64,000 nt of DNA, taken from the NCBI GenBank assembly GCA_963774445.1, contig CAVZFC010000031.1:592088-656087 (forward strand), given 5' to 3'. The translations under genes were made by a program, and so were the position numbers. Shown here in pieces: positions 35,357-43,461 of the stretch. How positions within the stretch are numbered: the stretch's first letter is position 1; every line of letters begins with the position of its first letter. The DNA is from CAVUQH01 sp963774445 (GTDB lineage: Bacteria; Myxococcota_A; Polyangia; Haliangiales; Haliangiaceae). The notes under the pieces were generated by a model that saw nothing but the letters and a program-made list of their open reading frames with translations, searched no databases and was not told the origin of the DNA.

Positions 35357-36742
35357 CTACATCTCCCAGGTGAGGCCCAGCTCGAGGAAGGCGCCGTCGC
35401 GCGACTCGAGCAGGACGAATCCCGGATAGTTGTAGTGCATCAGCGTCACGTGGGCGTCGAGCAGCAGCCGGGTGTCGTTGCTGTTGTCCGGGGTGCTGAG
35501 CACCGTGGAGACGTCCAGGTCGACCATGTGCCCCTGCTCGTCGCCGAGCTCCTTGTCCGAGGTGTAGTAGGGGTACATCGACGGGTCCAGCGTGTACTTG
35601 TCGTGGAAGAAGTCGGCGCGGGTTTGCGCATAGAAGCGGTAGCCGAGCTTGAGCCGCCACGACGGCTTGGCCACGCGCAGGTCGAGCGACGCCGTCAGAC
35701 TCTGGATGTCCCAGCTGTCGTGGCCCAGGCGAAGCGCGGGATGGAGGCCGACTCCATCGCCCAGCGAGTGGACCAGCTCCAGCACCGCCGCGTGGCTGAT
35801 GCGGCTGCGTGGGACGCTTTCGGGCAAGCCGTCGGCCGAGCCGATGGTGTTCTGGAACATGATCTGATCGTTGCTGCCGACCGACGTGGTCCAGTCGCCG
35901 AAGCGCACGCTGCGATAGGGCGACGACTGATAACCCTGGGTCGAGCTGCCGTCGTAGCGCAGGCGCAGGGCGTCACGCGGGGTCGTGACCAGCGCCAATC
36001 CGGTGGACCAACCGACGTTGTAGCTGGTCTCGCGCAGCCGGCGGTCGAGCACGCTGCTGATCCAGTTGTGCGTGTAGCTGAGGCCACCGAGCAGGGTGAC
36101 CTGGCGGTCGTAGACGTCGAGCGAGCTGTTGAGCCCGCCGCTCAGGCTGCCGTAGTCGGTCTCGGCGGCGGCCGCCGAGGTGAGCGAGAGCTTGTGCCCG
36201 GCGCCGTCGTCCCAGCCGGCCGCGCCCGTGGCCTGGTAGCGGGTGTCGTGCATCTGCCCACCGGAGCTCGACGTGCGCCCCGACGCGCTGGTGACGACGT
36301 TGACCTTGCTCAGCGCGGGCGAGGCGCGGACGTTGACCGACGCGCTGGTGACCACGTTGACGCCGGCGCTGCCGGTCAGGGACCAACCGCCCCAGGCGGC
36401 GGTGACGTCGGCCAGGCTGCGGATGACCTGGGTCTGATCGGTGTCGTCGTAGACGCCCAGTCGAAGGGCGCCGGTGGTCACCTGCTTGGTTGCGTCGTCG
36501 GTGTCGTCAGTGTTGTCGTTGGTCCACGCGTCGTCCGGCGTGTCTTCGCCAAACAACATGTAGTCGGTGTCGTCGTCGTCACCGTCGGTCGGAGCCGGCT
36601 TGGGCGCGGGCGCCGTGGTCGTGGTGGTGGTCGTCGTCGTCGTCGGGGGCGTGGTGCCCGGCGGACCCGACTGCGCGCGCGCGAGCGCGTGGCCGCGAAG
36701 CTCGAGCGCGGCGGCCACGGCGAGGGCGAGGCGGTATCTCAA
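35357..36742 (-). CDS. DUF3570-family outer-membrane protein
   Basis: 461 aa from a TTG that overlaps the DUF4266 stop (TTGA). Signal peptide ending ALARAQ, a Thr-rich then Asp-rich linker, then a long beta-barrel-like chain with YQATGAAGWDD, RRLRETSYNVGWS and YRFYAQTRADFFHDKY blocks typical of DUF3570. These proteins are usually coded beside DUF4266 lipoproteins and often ApbE-type flavin transferases, hinting at a redox envelope complex; no ApbE is present here. Confidence 0.85.
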   Translation of the reverse strand: MRYRLALAVAAALELRGHALARAQSGPPGTTPPTTTTTTTTTTAPAPKPAPTDGDDDDTDYMLFGEDTPDDAWTNDNTDDTDDATKQVTTGALRLGVYDDTDQTQVIRSLADVTAAWGGWSLTGSAGVNVVTSASVNVRASPALSKVNVVTSASGRTSSSGGQMHDTRYQATGAAGWDDGAGHKLSLTSAAAAETDYGSLSGGLNSSLDVYDRQVTLLGGLSYTHNWISSVLDRRLRETSYNVGWSTGLALVTTPRDALRLRYDGSSTQGYQSSPYRSVRFGDWTTSVGSNDQIMFQNTIGSADGLPESVPRSRISHAAVLELVHSLGDGVGLHPALRLGHDSWDIQSLTASLDLRVAKPSWRLKLGYRFYAQTRADFFHDKYTLDPSMYPYYTSDKELGDEQGHMVDLDVSTVLSTPDNSNDTRLLLDAHVTLMHYNYPGFVLLESRDGAFLELGLTWEM

Positions 36743-36969
36743 TGGCAACCGCAGCCGGCGCCGGCGTTGCCCGGGCCAGCGCTCGCGAACGTGTTGCCCT
36801 CGGTGATCTCGAGGATCGTGTCTTCCTGGCCCTTGGCGCCCGGCGTCATCTCGAACTGCATCGCGGGGCTGGCGAGGCGTTCGCGCTGCCATGGGCGGAC
36901 GTGGGCGCAACCCGACGCCAGGGTGGCGAGCAGCAGGGCAGCGATCACTACGACAATCGCTCGGATCAC
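36739..36969 (-). CDS. DUF4266-family small lipoprotein
   Basis: 76 aa from a GTG with AAGGAG 5 bases upstream. Lipobox ASGC, then the DUF4266 signature CAHVRPWQRERLASP...MQFE and the Cys-Gly-Cys-His C terminus after a Gly/Ala run. The GCGCH end could bind a metal or cofactor. Coupled to the DUF3570 gene by TTGA overlap. Confidence 0.88.
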   Translation of the reverse strand: MIRAIVVVIAALLLATLASGCAHVRPWQRERLASPAMQFEMTPGAKGQEDTILEITEGNTFASAGPGNAGAGCGCH

Positions 36970-37110
36970 GGGGGCTCCTTCTTGCGGGGCTGGGGTCGTC
37001 AACGTGTGGACCGCGCGCGCTCGGGGAAAGGTTGCTTTGCCCGCTCGAGAGCTGTCCTCGATCCGTTTGACGAATTTCGCCCCCCGTCGGTAACAAAGAC
37101 GGAGGAACCT

Positions 37111-37133
37111 CGTGAAATCAAGCCGATTTCGCG
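37111..37133. other. 9-bp hairpin in intergenic region
   Basis: Arms CGTGAAATC and GATTTCGCG (one G-T pair) around a 5-base loop, between the DUF4266 gene and the small membrane protein gene. It lies after the latter's stop in the minus direction and may be a weak terminator; there is no T-tract. Confidence 0.35.
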
Positions 37134-37160
37134 GATTTGCCGGCGCCGGGATTCGACCGG

Positions 37161-37553
37161 CTAGGAGGCCAGGGGGGCCGCTGCCGGCTCGTCTTCGCAG
37201 TGGCAGGCGGCGCCCGGTTTGACGCCGGAGTCGTTCATCAGTCGCAGACAGCTCTTTTCGCACGACACATCGCCGGCCGGGTGCAGGAGCGAGCAGCGCT
37301 TGACGTCGGACCAGCGGCCGGTCTCGAGGTCGCCCTCGAGCTCGCAGTCGGCCAGCGCGCCCTGCGGCGTGCAGATCAACCGGTGCGTCTCCACCGTCGG
37401 CGCGCTGCCCAGGTGCGCGCGCATCCAGCCGAGTCCGTACACGACCAGCCCGGCGGACATGCCGACGACTGCTCCGAAGAATGCCCCTACTTCCGTGCCG
37501 GAGCCGGCGCCCAGGATGAGTCCGAAGATGGTGCCCATGAACACCAAACCCAT
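37161..37553 (-). CDS. Small membrane protein with Cys-rich C-terminal domain
   Basis: 130 aa. AAGGAGG five bases before the ATG fixes the start. Residues 2-44 form one or two Gly-rich membrane helices (glycine-zipper spacing). The C-terminal half has seven cysteines (CTPQ, ADCE, KRCS, SCEKSC, ACHCE), enough for three disulfides or a metal site. No known family; upstream of DUF4266/DUF3570 on the same strand by about 190 bases. Confidence 0.65.
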   Translation of the reverse strand: MGLVFMGTIFGLILGAGSGTEVGAFFGAVVGMSAGLVVYGLGWMRAHLGSAPTVETHRLICTPQGALADCELEGDLETGRWSDVKRCSLLHPAGDVSCEKSCLRLMNDSGVKPGAACHCEDEPAAAPLAS

Positions 37554-37688
37554 GGTCGCCTCCTTTCTGGTTAGGTCTCGATCTGGCCACACTGTTTCCC
37601 CAGCGGAGTTGCGCGCGGTCAACCCGGGCCCCGAAAAAGACCCCGGGGCCGGTCTTTGGCATACTGACGCCCGGTGATCGGGACGTCG

Positions 37689-38672
37689 ATGAGGGGAGCA
37701 TTCCGGGCGAGTCTGCTGCTGGTCGCAGCCTGCTCGACCGCGGCGCGTCCGGCGGCGCCAGCCGCTCCGCCGCCGGCGCAAGCCCCGCGCCCCGACGACC
37801 TGCAGGTCGCCGATCGCGCGTTCGACGCCGGGCAGTGGGATCGCGCGGCCGCCGCGTACGACGCCGCGCTGCGCGGTGGCGCCACCGCCCTGCGGGTCTA
37901 CGTGCGGCGCGCCGAGCTCTACCGGCGCGCAGGCGATGTCGGCGCCGGGCTGCTGTTCCTGAGCGACGCGATCGACCAGCGCGGCTGGCGCGCGCCCGAG
38001 CTCTTCGATCAACGGGTCGCGCTGCTCGCGGCCGCGGGGCGCGACTCCGACGCCTGGAACCTGGCGAGGCGCGTGATTGCGATGGGTGGCCGAACGTACG
38101 AGTCGGCGTATCTCCTGTGCCACCAGACGCGGCCGGCGATCGAGAGCTGCCGCGACTTCCTTGCCCGGCGGCCGCCGCGGTTCGCCGACCGGGATGCCAT
38201 GCCGCTGGCGGCCGTCGCGCTCGATCTCCTGGCGCACGGCAAGGCAGCTCGCGCCCTCGATCGCTTCGAAGATCTCGAGCGCCGCTTTGCCGACGACGAC
38301 GTCGCCGAGCGCAACGCGGTGAACGGTCTGTGCGCCGCCCACGCCGCGCTGCGACAGCTCGACGACGCCATCGCCGCCTGCACGCGGGCGGCCGACGAGA
38401 CCGACGACAACGCTTCCGCGTACTACAACCTGGCGGTGACCTACCTGGCCGCCGGCGACGCCGACCAGGTCCTCGGGCCGGCCGAGCGCTACGCGGCCGC
38501 CGTCGGCGGTGGCGGCAAGTCCGCCAGCCTGTTTGCCCGCCTCGCCCAGGTCGATGCCCGCCAGGGGCGCTGGATCGAGTGCGTCTTCGCCTGGCTCCGG
38601 GCCCAGGCGCCCAACCTCCCGCCGGCGCCTCCGCCGGAGTCCATCCCCGCAGGCGATCCCGCGACCCCCTGA
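37689..38672 (+). CDS. TPR lipoprotein
   Basis: About 327 aa from the ATG at 37689 (GGGA 5 bases upstream; a GTG at 37674 is also possible). Lipobox VAAC and a Pro/Ala linker precede about six tetratricopeptide-like repeats (AFDAGQWDRAAAAYDAAL, SAYYNLAVTYLAAGDAD). Such outer-membrane lipoproteins serve as assembly scaffolds. It converges with the hybrid kinase gene. Confidence 0.75.
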   Translation: MRGAFRASLLLVAACSTAARPAAPAAPPPAQAPRPDDLQVADRAFDAGQWDRAAAAYDAALRGGATALRVYVRRAELYRRAGDVGAGLLFLSDAIDQRGWRAPELFDQRVALLAAAGRDSDAWNLARRVIAMGGRTYESAYLLCHQTRPAIESCRDFLARRPPRFADRDAMPLAAVALDLLAHGKAARALDRFEDLERRFADDDVAERNAVNGLCAAHAALRQLDDAIAACTRAADETDDNASAYYNLAVTYLAAGDADQVLGPAERYAAAVGGGGKSASLFARLAQVDARQGRWIECVFAWLRAQAPNLPPAPPPESIPAGDPATP

Positions 38673-38677
38673 TCGAC

Positions 38678-41191
38678 CTAGACGGGGAGGCGAGCGCTCT
38701 GCGTGCCCAGTGCTGCCTCGAGGGCGCCGAGCAGCGCGCTGATCTGGTACGGCTTCTGCACGAATCCAGCGAGTCGGCCGCTGCTGAGCGCCTCGGAGAT
38801 TGCCGGGCTGGAGGCGCCGCTGCACGCGACGACCGGCACCTTCGGATCGATTGCCGCGAGGTCGGCGAGCACCTCGAGGCCGCTCTTGCGAGGCATCGAC
38901 ATGTCGAGGAGCACCACGTCGAGCTCACCGGAGTGACGGCGAAACTGGTCGACGGCATCTTCACCGTTGACCGCGGTGAGCGTGCGGTAGCCACCCTCGT
39001 CGAGGGCCGCCTCGATCGCGCGGCGCACGAGGTCGTCGTCATCGACCAGGAGCACGGTCGGCGCCGGCCGCGATCGCCGGTGGCGCGCCCCGTCGATCAC
39101 CGAGCGCAGGGCGGTCGCGACCTTCCGGCCGTCGAGCGGTTTTTGCAGGACGGTGTGTTCGCCGCGTTCGAGGTCCCGGCGCATCGCCAGCTCGGTGTAG
39201 CCGGACATGAACACGACCGGCAGCCCGGGCACGATCTCACAGGCGCGTCGCCACAGCTCGAGGCCGTCGATACCGGGCAGCATTAGATCGGTCGCCAACA
39301 CGGCGACCTCGTCCGCCAGGCCGGGAAGCTGCTGCAGCGCCGATTCGGCCGAGCCGCAGGCGATGACCCGGTAGCCGCTGTCGGCGAGCGCGCGGGCGAC
39401 CCCATTGCGGATGGGGGCGTCGTCCTCGACGTACAGCACGGTCTCGGAGCCCTTGCGTGGCTTGGCGACCTTTGCCGGGCTGTCCGTCTGTTCTGCCGCA
39501 CCCACCGCCGGGAAGGTCAAGGTGAAGCGGCTGCCCTCGCCCACGGTCGATTCCAGGTCGATCTCGCCGCCGAGGTCGTTGACGACGCTGTGCACGGTGG
39601 CGAGCCCCAGCCCGGTCCCCTTGCCGGCCGCTTTGGTCGTGACCAGGGGTTCGAAGATACGCGGGCGGATCTCCGGATCGATGCCCACGCCGGTGTCCGA
39701 GACCTGGACCGCCACGCGCCAACAGCCGTCCTGGCCGCTGCGCTGACGACGCGTGCGGACGCAGAGATGTCCGCCGTCGGGCATGGCGTCGCGGGCGTTG
39801 ACCAGCAGGTTGATGAGGACCTGCTCGATCAGACCCTCGTTGGCGCGGATCCAGCAGGGCTCGGGGTGGAGCTCCAGCTCGAGCTCGACGTTGCTCGGCA
39901 CCAGTCGGCGCACCAGCGACTCGAGCTCGCCGATCACCGCGTTGACGTCGATCGGGCCCGTCTTGGACAGGTCGCGGCGACCCAGGCTGAGCAGCTGTCG
40001 CGTCAGCGCCCCGCCGCGGATCGAGGTCTCATAGATGTTGACCAGCAGGTCGTGCTCGCGGCTGCCGGCGGGTGATCGGGCGATGGCGGCCTCGGCGCTC
40101 AACATGATGGCGCTCAAGAGGTTGTTGAAGTCGTGCGCGACCCCGCCTGCCAGTTGCGAGACCAGCTCCATCTTCTGCCGCAGCTCGATCTCGGCCTGCA
40201 GCTGCCGGCGTTCGGTGATGTCGCGGACGGTCACCACGACGCCGCCGACCTGCTCGCTGGCCGCCGGCGCGATACGGACTTCCAGGAAGCGGGCGGGGCC
40301 GGACGGGCCAGGGACGGCTCGCCGCTCCAGATCGAGCGTGCCCATCTCCATCGTCTGCGCCGCGGACAGCGCCTCTTCGAGCCCGGCGCGATCGTCGGGG
40401 TGCAGCAGCGCGGCGACCGGGCGTCCGACCATCTCCTCGGTGGGCACGCCGAAGGTTCGGGCGGCGCCGCCGGTCGCCTGGCGGATGACGTTGGTCTGGT
40501 CGACGACGAGGATCGCATCGTTCAGGTTGCGGAGCAGGCTCTCGGTGCGGTTCGCCTCGTCGCGAAGTGCGCGGTCGCGCGCGCCGATGTCGGAGGCCAT
40601 CCGGTCGAACGAGCGCCCGAGGACGGCGAGCTCGTCGTGCCCGCGCAGCTCGGCGCGGGCGCCGTAGTCGCCGCGAGCGAGGCGCTTGCTCGCCTTCTCG
40701 AGGCGCCAGAGTCGGCGCAGCACGGCGATGTGCAGCATCAGGTACAGGAGCAAGCTCGCACCCAGGAAGGTGGCCCCCTGCAGCAATGCCCGGTGAACGG
40801 CTTCGATGCGCTCCTGGGCCAGGGCTCGGGCGAGCTCGTGCTCGGCGACGAGCACGCCGTGGCGCGGCGGAACGCCCAGAGGCGTGGGCAACTGGATTGG
40901 CGCCGCGGAAACCACCAGCGGTGGATCGTGGAGCACCTCGGCCTGGACCCGGTCGGTTTTTCGCGCGTGCTCGATGACGGTGCGCGCTCTGCCGAAGCCG
41001 GCCTCGGCGAGCGTCCCTCCCTCGTGGATGATCTCGGTGGCGTAGAGCACGCGGCCGTCGGGGCCGGCGAGGGCGGCGTGTCCGACCCGCGGCTCCGCCG
41101 CCAGGAGCCCCATCAACCCGGCGACATCGCCCGGATGGTTACTGCGCAGCGCGGCCTCGACCCGCGCCGATATCATCGTGTCGATCAGCAC
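38678..41191 (-). CDS. Hybrid sensor kinase (sensor-TM-HAMP-PAS-HisKA-HATPase-REC-REC), N terminus frameshifted
   Basis: 837 aa in this frame: periplasmic sensor (1-135), membrane helix (about 138-158), HAMP (160-212), PAS (215-330), HisKA with His353 (GVAHDFNNLL), ATPase domain (about 440-575), then two receiver domains (about 593-705 and 722-837) with phospho-Asp in ATDLMLPG and LLDMSMP. The first membrane helix is missing here but is encoded just upstream in another frame (41214-41333). Removing one base of the CCCC run at 41229-41232 joins them. The combined gene would start at a GTG overlapping the stop of the substrate-binding lipoprotein gene. Confidence 0.85.
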   Translation of the reverse strand: MLIDTMISARVEAALRSNHPGDVAGLMGLLAAEPRVGHAALAGPDGRVLYATEIIHEGGTLAEAGFGRARTVIEHARKTDRVQAEVLHDPPLVVSAAPIQLPTPLGVPPRHGVLVAEHELARALAQERIEAVHRALLQGATFLGASLLLYLMLHIAVLRRLWRLEKASKRLARGDYGARAELRGHDELAVLGRSFDRMASDIGARDRALRDEANRTESLLRNLNDAILVVDQTNVIRQATGGAARTFGVPTEEMVGRPVAALLHPDDRAGLEEALSAAQTMEMGTLDLERRAVPGPSGPARFLEVRIAPAASEQVGGVVVTVRDITERRQLQAEIELRQKMELVSQLAGGVAHDFNNLLSAIMLSAEAAIARSPAGSREHDLLVNIYETSIRGGALTRQLLSLGRRDLSKTGPIDVNAVIGELESLVRRLVPSNVELELELHPEPCWIRANEGLIEQVLINLLVNARDAMPDGGHLCVRTRRQRSGQDGCWRVAVQVSDTGVGIDPEIRPRIFEPLVTTKAAGKGTGLGLATVHSVVNDLGGEIDLESTVGEGSRFTLTFPAVGAAEQTDSPAKVAKPRKGSETVLYVEDDAPIRNGVARALADSGYRVIACGSAESALQQLPGLADEVAVLATDLMLPGIDGLELWRRACEIVPGLPVVFMSGYTELAMRRDLERGEHTVLQKPLDGRKVATALRSVIDGARHRRSRPAPTVLLVDDDDLVRRAIEAALDEGGYRTLTAVNGEDAVDQFRRHSGELDVVLLDMSMPRKSGLEVLADLAAIDPKVPVVACSGASSPAISEALSSGRLAGFVQKPYQISALLGALEAALGTQSARLPV

Positions 41192-41213
41192 GGCCTGACC
41201 GATGACCGCGCGC

Positions 41214-41333
41214 TCAGCCTGCTGGGTGCCCCGCGTTGAACTCGACGCGAAGCAGGATCAGCTGGACGGCGATGCCCCCGATCAGCAGCAGGCCCGGGAT
41301 CCAGACGCGCAGTGGCAAGTGGACCCGCTTCAC
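41214..41333 (-). pseudogene. Out-of-frame N-terminal membrane segment of the hybrid kinase
   Basis: GTG at 41333 overlaps the upstream stop (GTGA) and has a GAGGGGG site. It encodes 39 residues: a basic start, a hydrophobic helix (VWIPGLLLIGGIAVQLILL) and then a TGA at 41214-41216. With one base fewer in the 4-base C run (plus strand) at 41229-41232 it reads Val-Glu-Phe-Asn-Ala-Gly-Thr-Gln-Gln-Ala-Glu and runs straight into the kinase frame. Confidence 0.75.
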
Positions 41334-42304
41334 GGCCCCCTCACGAGCGCGTCGGTAACCAGGTCGTCGACGGGGGGAGCGTGATCCAGGAGGCGAAACT
41401 CGACCATCGTCTGCGCCAGGCGCTCGAGCGTCGGAACCAGGGTCGGTTGGCGACCACCCAGCATCCGCTGGTTGGCCTCGCGATCCAGGAGCATGATGCC
41501 GTGGAAGGCGTCGATGACGGCGTCGGGGGTCATGCCTTCACGTGGCGCCATGCGCCGGGCCGCGCCAGCGGGGTCGGCGCGATACCGGTTGACGGCGCGC
41601 AGCCAGCCGTCGACGAGTGCCTGCACCTCGCGTGGCCGCTGGTCGATCACCGTCTGGCGCATGACCAGGACATCGACGATCTCGCCGGGCATCTGCGCGC
41701 TGCTGAACAGCTGGCGCGCCCCGCCGTCGAGCAGGTTCGTGCGCGTGGGCTCGTAGGTGACGACCGCGTCGACGAGGTCGCGCGCGAAGGCGTCCGGCTG
41801 GCCGGCGAGATCCATGGGGACGATCGTGACGTCGTCGAGCGACAACCCTCCGGCGTCGAGGGCGCGTCTCAGCACGTGCAGCCCCAACGCCTGGAGGCCG
41901 ACCCCGATCCGCTTGCCACGCAGGCCGGCCAGATCGGCGATCTCGGGGCGCGCTATCAGGGCGTCGGCGCCGTTCGAGACATCGATGACGAGCACGACGC
42001 GATCGTCGCCGCCCAGTGCGGCGAACTCGACCGCGTACTCGGCGGTGACCGCCACCGCATCGATCATCCCGTTGCGGTAGGCGCGCATGACGCCGTCCGG
42101 CGTGCGGATGTTGACCAGGTGGAAGCTGGTGTCCTCGAAGTAGCCGAGGTCGCGCGCGAGAAACGGCATCTCGTAGGGGGGCCATACCGAGAGGCCGATG
42201 CGCAGCGGCGGCGGCTCACTGTGTTCGCAGCCCGCAGCCACGAAGGCGAGGGCAATAGACGCCCCGAGCCAGCCCACGGCAAGCCTCGTTGCGACGCGCG
42301 CCAT
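41330..42304 (-). CDS. ABC-type substrate-binding lipoprotein (NMT1/SsuA-like)
   Basis: 324 aa. Lipobox VAAGC, then a two-lobe periplasmic binding fold of the NMT1/THI5 type: RIGLSVWPPYE start, RNGMIDAVAVTAEYA, GLRGKRIGVG and DAVVTYEPTRTNL blocks. No ABC permease or ATPase lies nearby; instead the gene is coupled by GTGA overlap to the hybrid kinase, so it probably presents a ligand (aromatic, sulfonate or nitrate-like) to the sensor. That role is inference. Confidence 0.85.
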   Translation of the reverse strand: MARVATRLAVGWLGASIALAFVAAGCEHSEPPPLRIGLSVWPPYEMPFLARDLGYFEDTSFHLVNIRTPDGVMRAYRNGMIDAVAVTAEYAVEFAALGGDDRVVLVIDVSNGADALIARPEIADLAGLRGKRIGVGLQALGLHVLRRALDAGGLSLDDVTIVPMDLAGQPDAFARDLVDAVVTYEPTRTNLLDGGARQLFSSAQMPGEIVDVLVMRQTVIDQRPREVQALVDGWLRAVNRYRADPAGAARRMAPREGMTPDAVIDAFHGIMLLDREANQRMLGGRQPTLVPTLERLAQTMVEFRLLDHAPPVDDLVTDALVRGP

Positions 42305-42351
42305 TCGCGGCACTATACCGGGCCCGCGAGAAACGGTCCGGCGGCAACTTG

Positions 42352-42384
42352 GAACAAGTTGTTCGCGAGCTGAACAACTTGTTC
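42352..42384. promoter_or_regulatory. Two tandem GAACAA-N-TTGTTC palindromes
   Basis: Perfect 13-base palindromes GAACAAGTTGTTC (42352-42364) and GAACAACTTGTTC (42372-42384), centres exactly 20 bases apart (two helical turns). They lie between the divergent substrate-binding and phospholipase-like genes, 48 bases before the ATG of the former. This looks like a pair of operator sites bound on one face of the DNA. Confidence 0.7.
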
Positions 42385-42544
42385 AGCCCGGCATCGCAGC
42401 GGCGATCAAGGGCGTCTTCGCGGGCGCACACACATCTCGAATATTGCTCAAAAGCGTATGCCAAAATACGCTTGGTACGAGCATTGCTCTGTCTCCGGGT
42501 GGCCCGCAACGGCAGCAGGCACCACGCAAACGGAGGCACGGAGC

Positions 42545-43354
42545 ATGACGACGACGACGCAGGGTTTTGGACTGGCACTGGCGCTCGCGCTGGGGATGAC
42601 GGGATGTGTGGAGCAGGCTTCTACGCCCAATCCGGATGGCCCGCTCCGGATCACCGAGCATACGGATGACGCCCTGGTTGGCTCGTTCGACGCCGGCGAT
42701 ATGAGCGTCCAGTTCAGCGCCCGGATGCCGAGCGACTACATCGGCGTCGTCAACGTGACCGTGCACGGCAAGACCGCGACCCTCCGGGTGGACGCGTACA
42801 ACGGCGACATCGTCTTCGACGGCCAGTCGGCCGAGCTCGCTCCGGATGAGGTCGGAGCGCTGCAGTCGTTCAGCCAGGCGATCGATGCCTACCTCGGTGG
42901 CCCCGTCGAGGATACCGCGGTGATGCACGAGTCGACGCTGGAGGCGGCCGCCGCGTACCTGGCGGTCGCACCCGCGAACACGCCGCTCGACCGGGTGGAG
43001 AAGCAGGTGCTCGGGCTGTCCCGCGCCGGCTCGTTCAGCACCGGCAACGACGGCAAGAAGTGCATCGACAAGGGCGACACCCGGAATGCCAAGTACGACG
43101 GCGACGACGGCTACATCTCCGAGCCGTGGGTCGTCGGGGCCAACGGCGGCCAGCAGTGGAACGGCGACTACAGCTGCATGGGCCGCTGCGGCGTGGGCTG
43201 CGGCTCGTACGACTGGACCCAGGACTGCCTCGAGCACGACGCCTGCTCGCGGCACTACTACTCGACCGATGGCATCGGTGACCACAACTGCGGCGACGAG
43301 TACAAGAACGCCGCCGACGACTACGCCTCCTTCTGGAAGCGCTGTCGCGGCTAG
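42545..43354 (+). CDS. Phospholipase A2-like lipoprotein
   Basis: 269 aa, GGAGG 9 bases before the ATG. Lipobox MTGC. An N-terminal region (30-160) of beta then helix is unlike known domains. The C-terminal 110 residues hold a PLA2-type active-site helix: Cys228-Leu-Glu-His231-Asp232-Ala-Cys, a preceding Gly-rich Cys cluster (CMGRCGVGCG) like a Ca2+ loop, and a partner Cys-bearing helix (CGDEYKNAADDY). The Asp of that second helix can complete the His-Asp pair. Secreted lipid hydrolysis is likely but unproven. Confidence 0.65.
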   Translation: MTTTTQGFGLALALALGMTGCVEQASTPNPDGPLRITEHTDDALVGSFDAGDMSVQFSARMPSDYIGVVNVTVHGKTATLRVDAYNGDIVFDGQSAELAPDEVGALQSFSQAIDAYLGGPVEDTAVMHESTLEAAAAYLAVAPANTPLDRVEKQVLGLSRAGSFSTGNDGKKCIDKGDTRNAKYDGDDGYISEPWVVGANGGQQWNGDYSCMGRCGVGCGSYDWTQDCLEHDACSRHYYSTDGIGDHNCGDEYKNAADDYASFWKRCRG

Positions 43355-43373
43355 CGTCCCCTCCCGAGACCCC

Positions 43374-43412
43374 CGAATGCCCCGCGGCCCGTTGGTGGCC
43401 GGGGGGCATTCG
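43374..43412 (+). terminator. Intrinsic-type terminator after the phospholipase-like gene
   Basis: Arms 43374-43389 and 43397-43412 pair over 16 bases with one mismatch around a 7-base loop, 20 bases past the stop codon. Only a weak T-rich stretch (TCGTCTT) follows. Confidence 0.65.
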
Positions 43413-43423
43413 TCGTCTTGGCT

Positions 43424-43456
43424 GGACAAACTGTCTGGTTTGTGAACAATTTGTCC
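43424..43456. promoter_or_regulatory. Second pair of GAACAA-N-TTGTYC-like sites, 20-base spacing
   Basis: GGACAAACTGTCT (43424-43436) and GAACAATTTGTCC (43444-43456) are degenerate forms of the palindrome at 42352-42384 with the same 20-base centre-to-centre spacing. The second ends 5 bases before the GTG of the FHA-sigma54 activator gene, so binding should affect its expression. Confidence 0.55.
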
Positions 43457-43461
43457 AGGCG

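Noticed and set aside
37130..37165. GGATTCGACC and flanking palindrome resembling a tRNA T-arm
   Set aside because: No acceptor, D- or anticodon-arm on either strand, and one side lies in the 3' end of a clear coding gene.
37655..37680. Sigma54 (-24/-12) promoter before the TPR lipoprotein gene
   Set aside because: TTGGCAT...GC is present but GG-to-GC spacing is one base short of the strict requirement.
42352..42384. LexA (SOS) box
   Set aside because: Gram-positive-type boxes have GAAC-N4-GTTC; here the gap is N5 and two sites are in tandem, so a different regulator is more likely.
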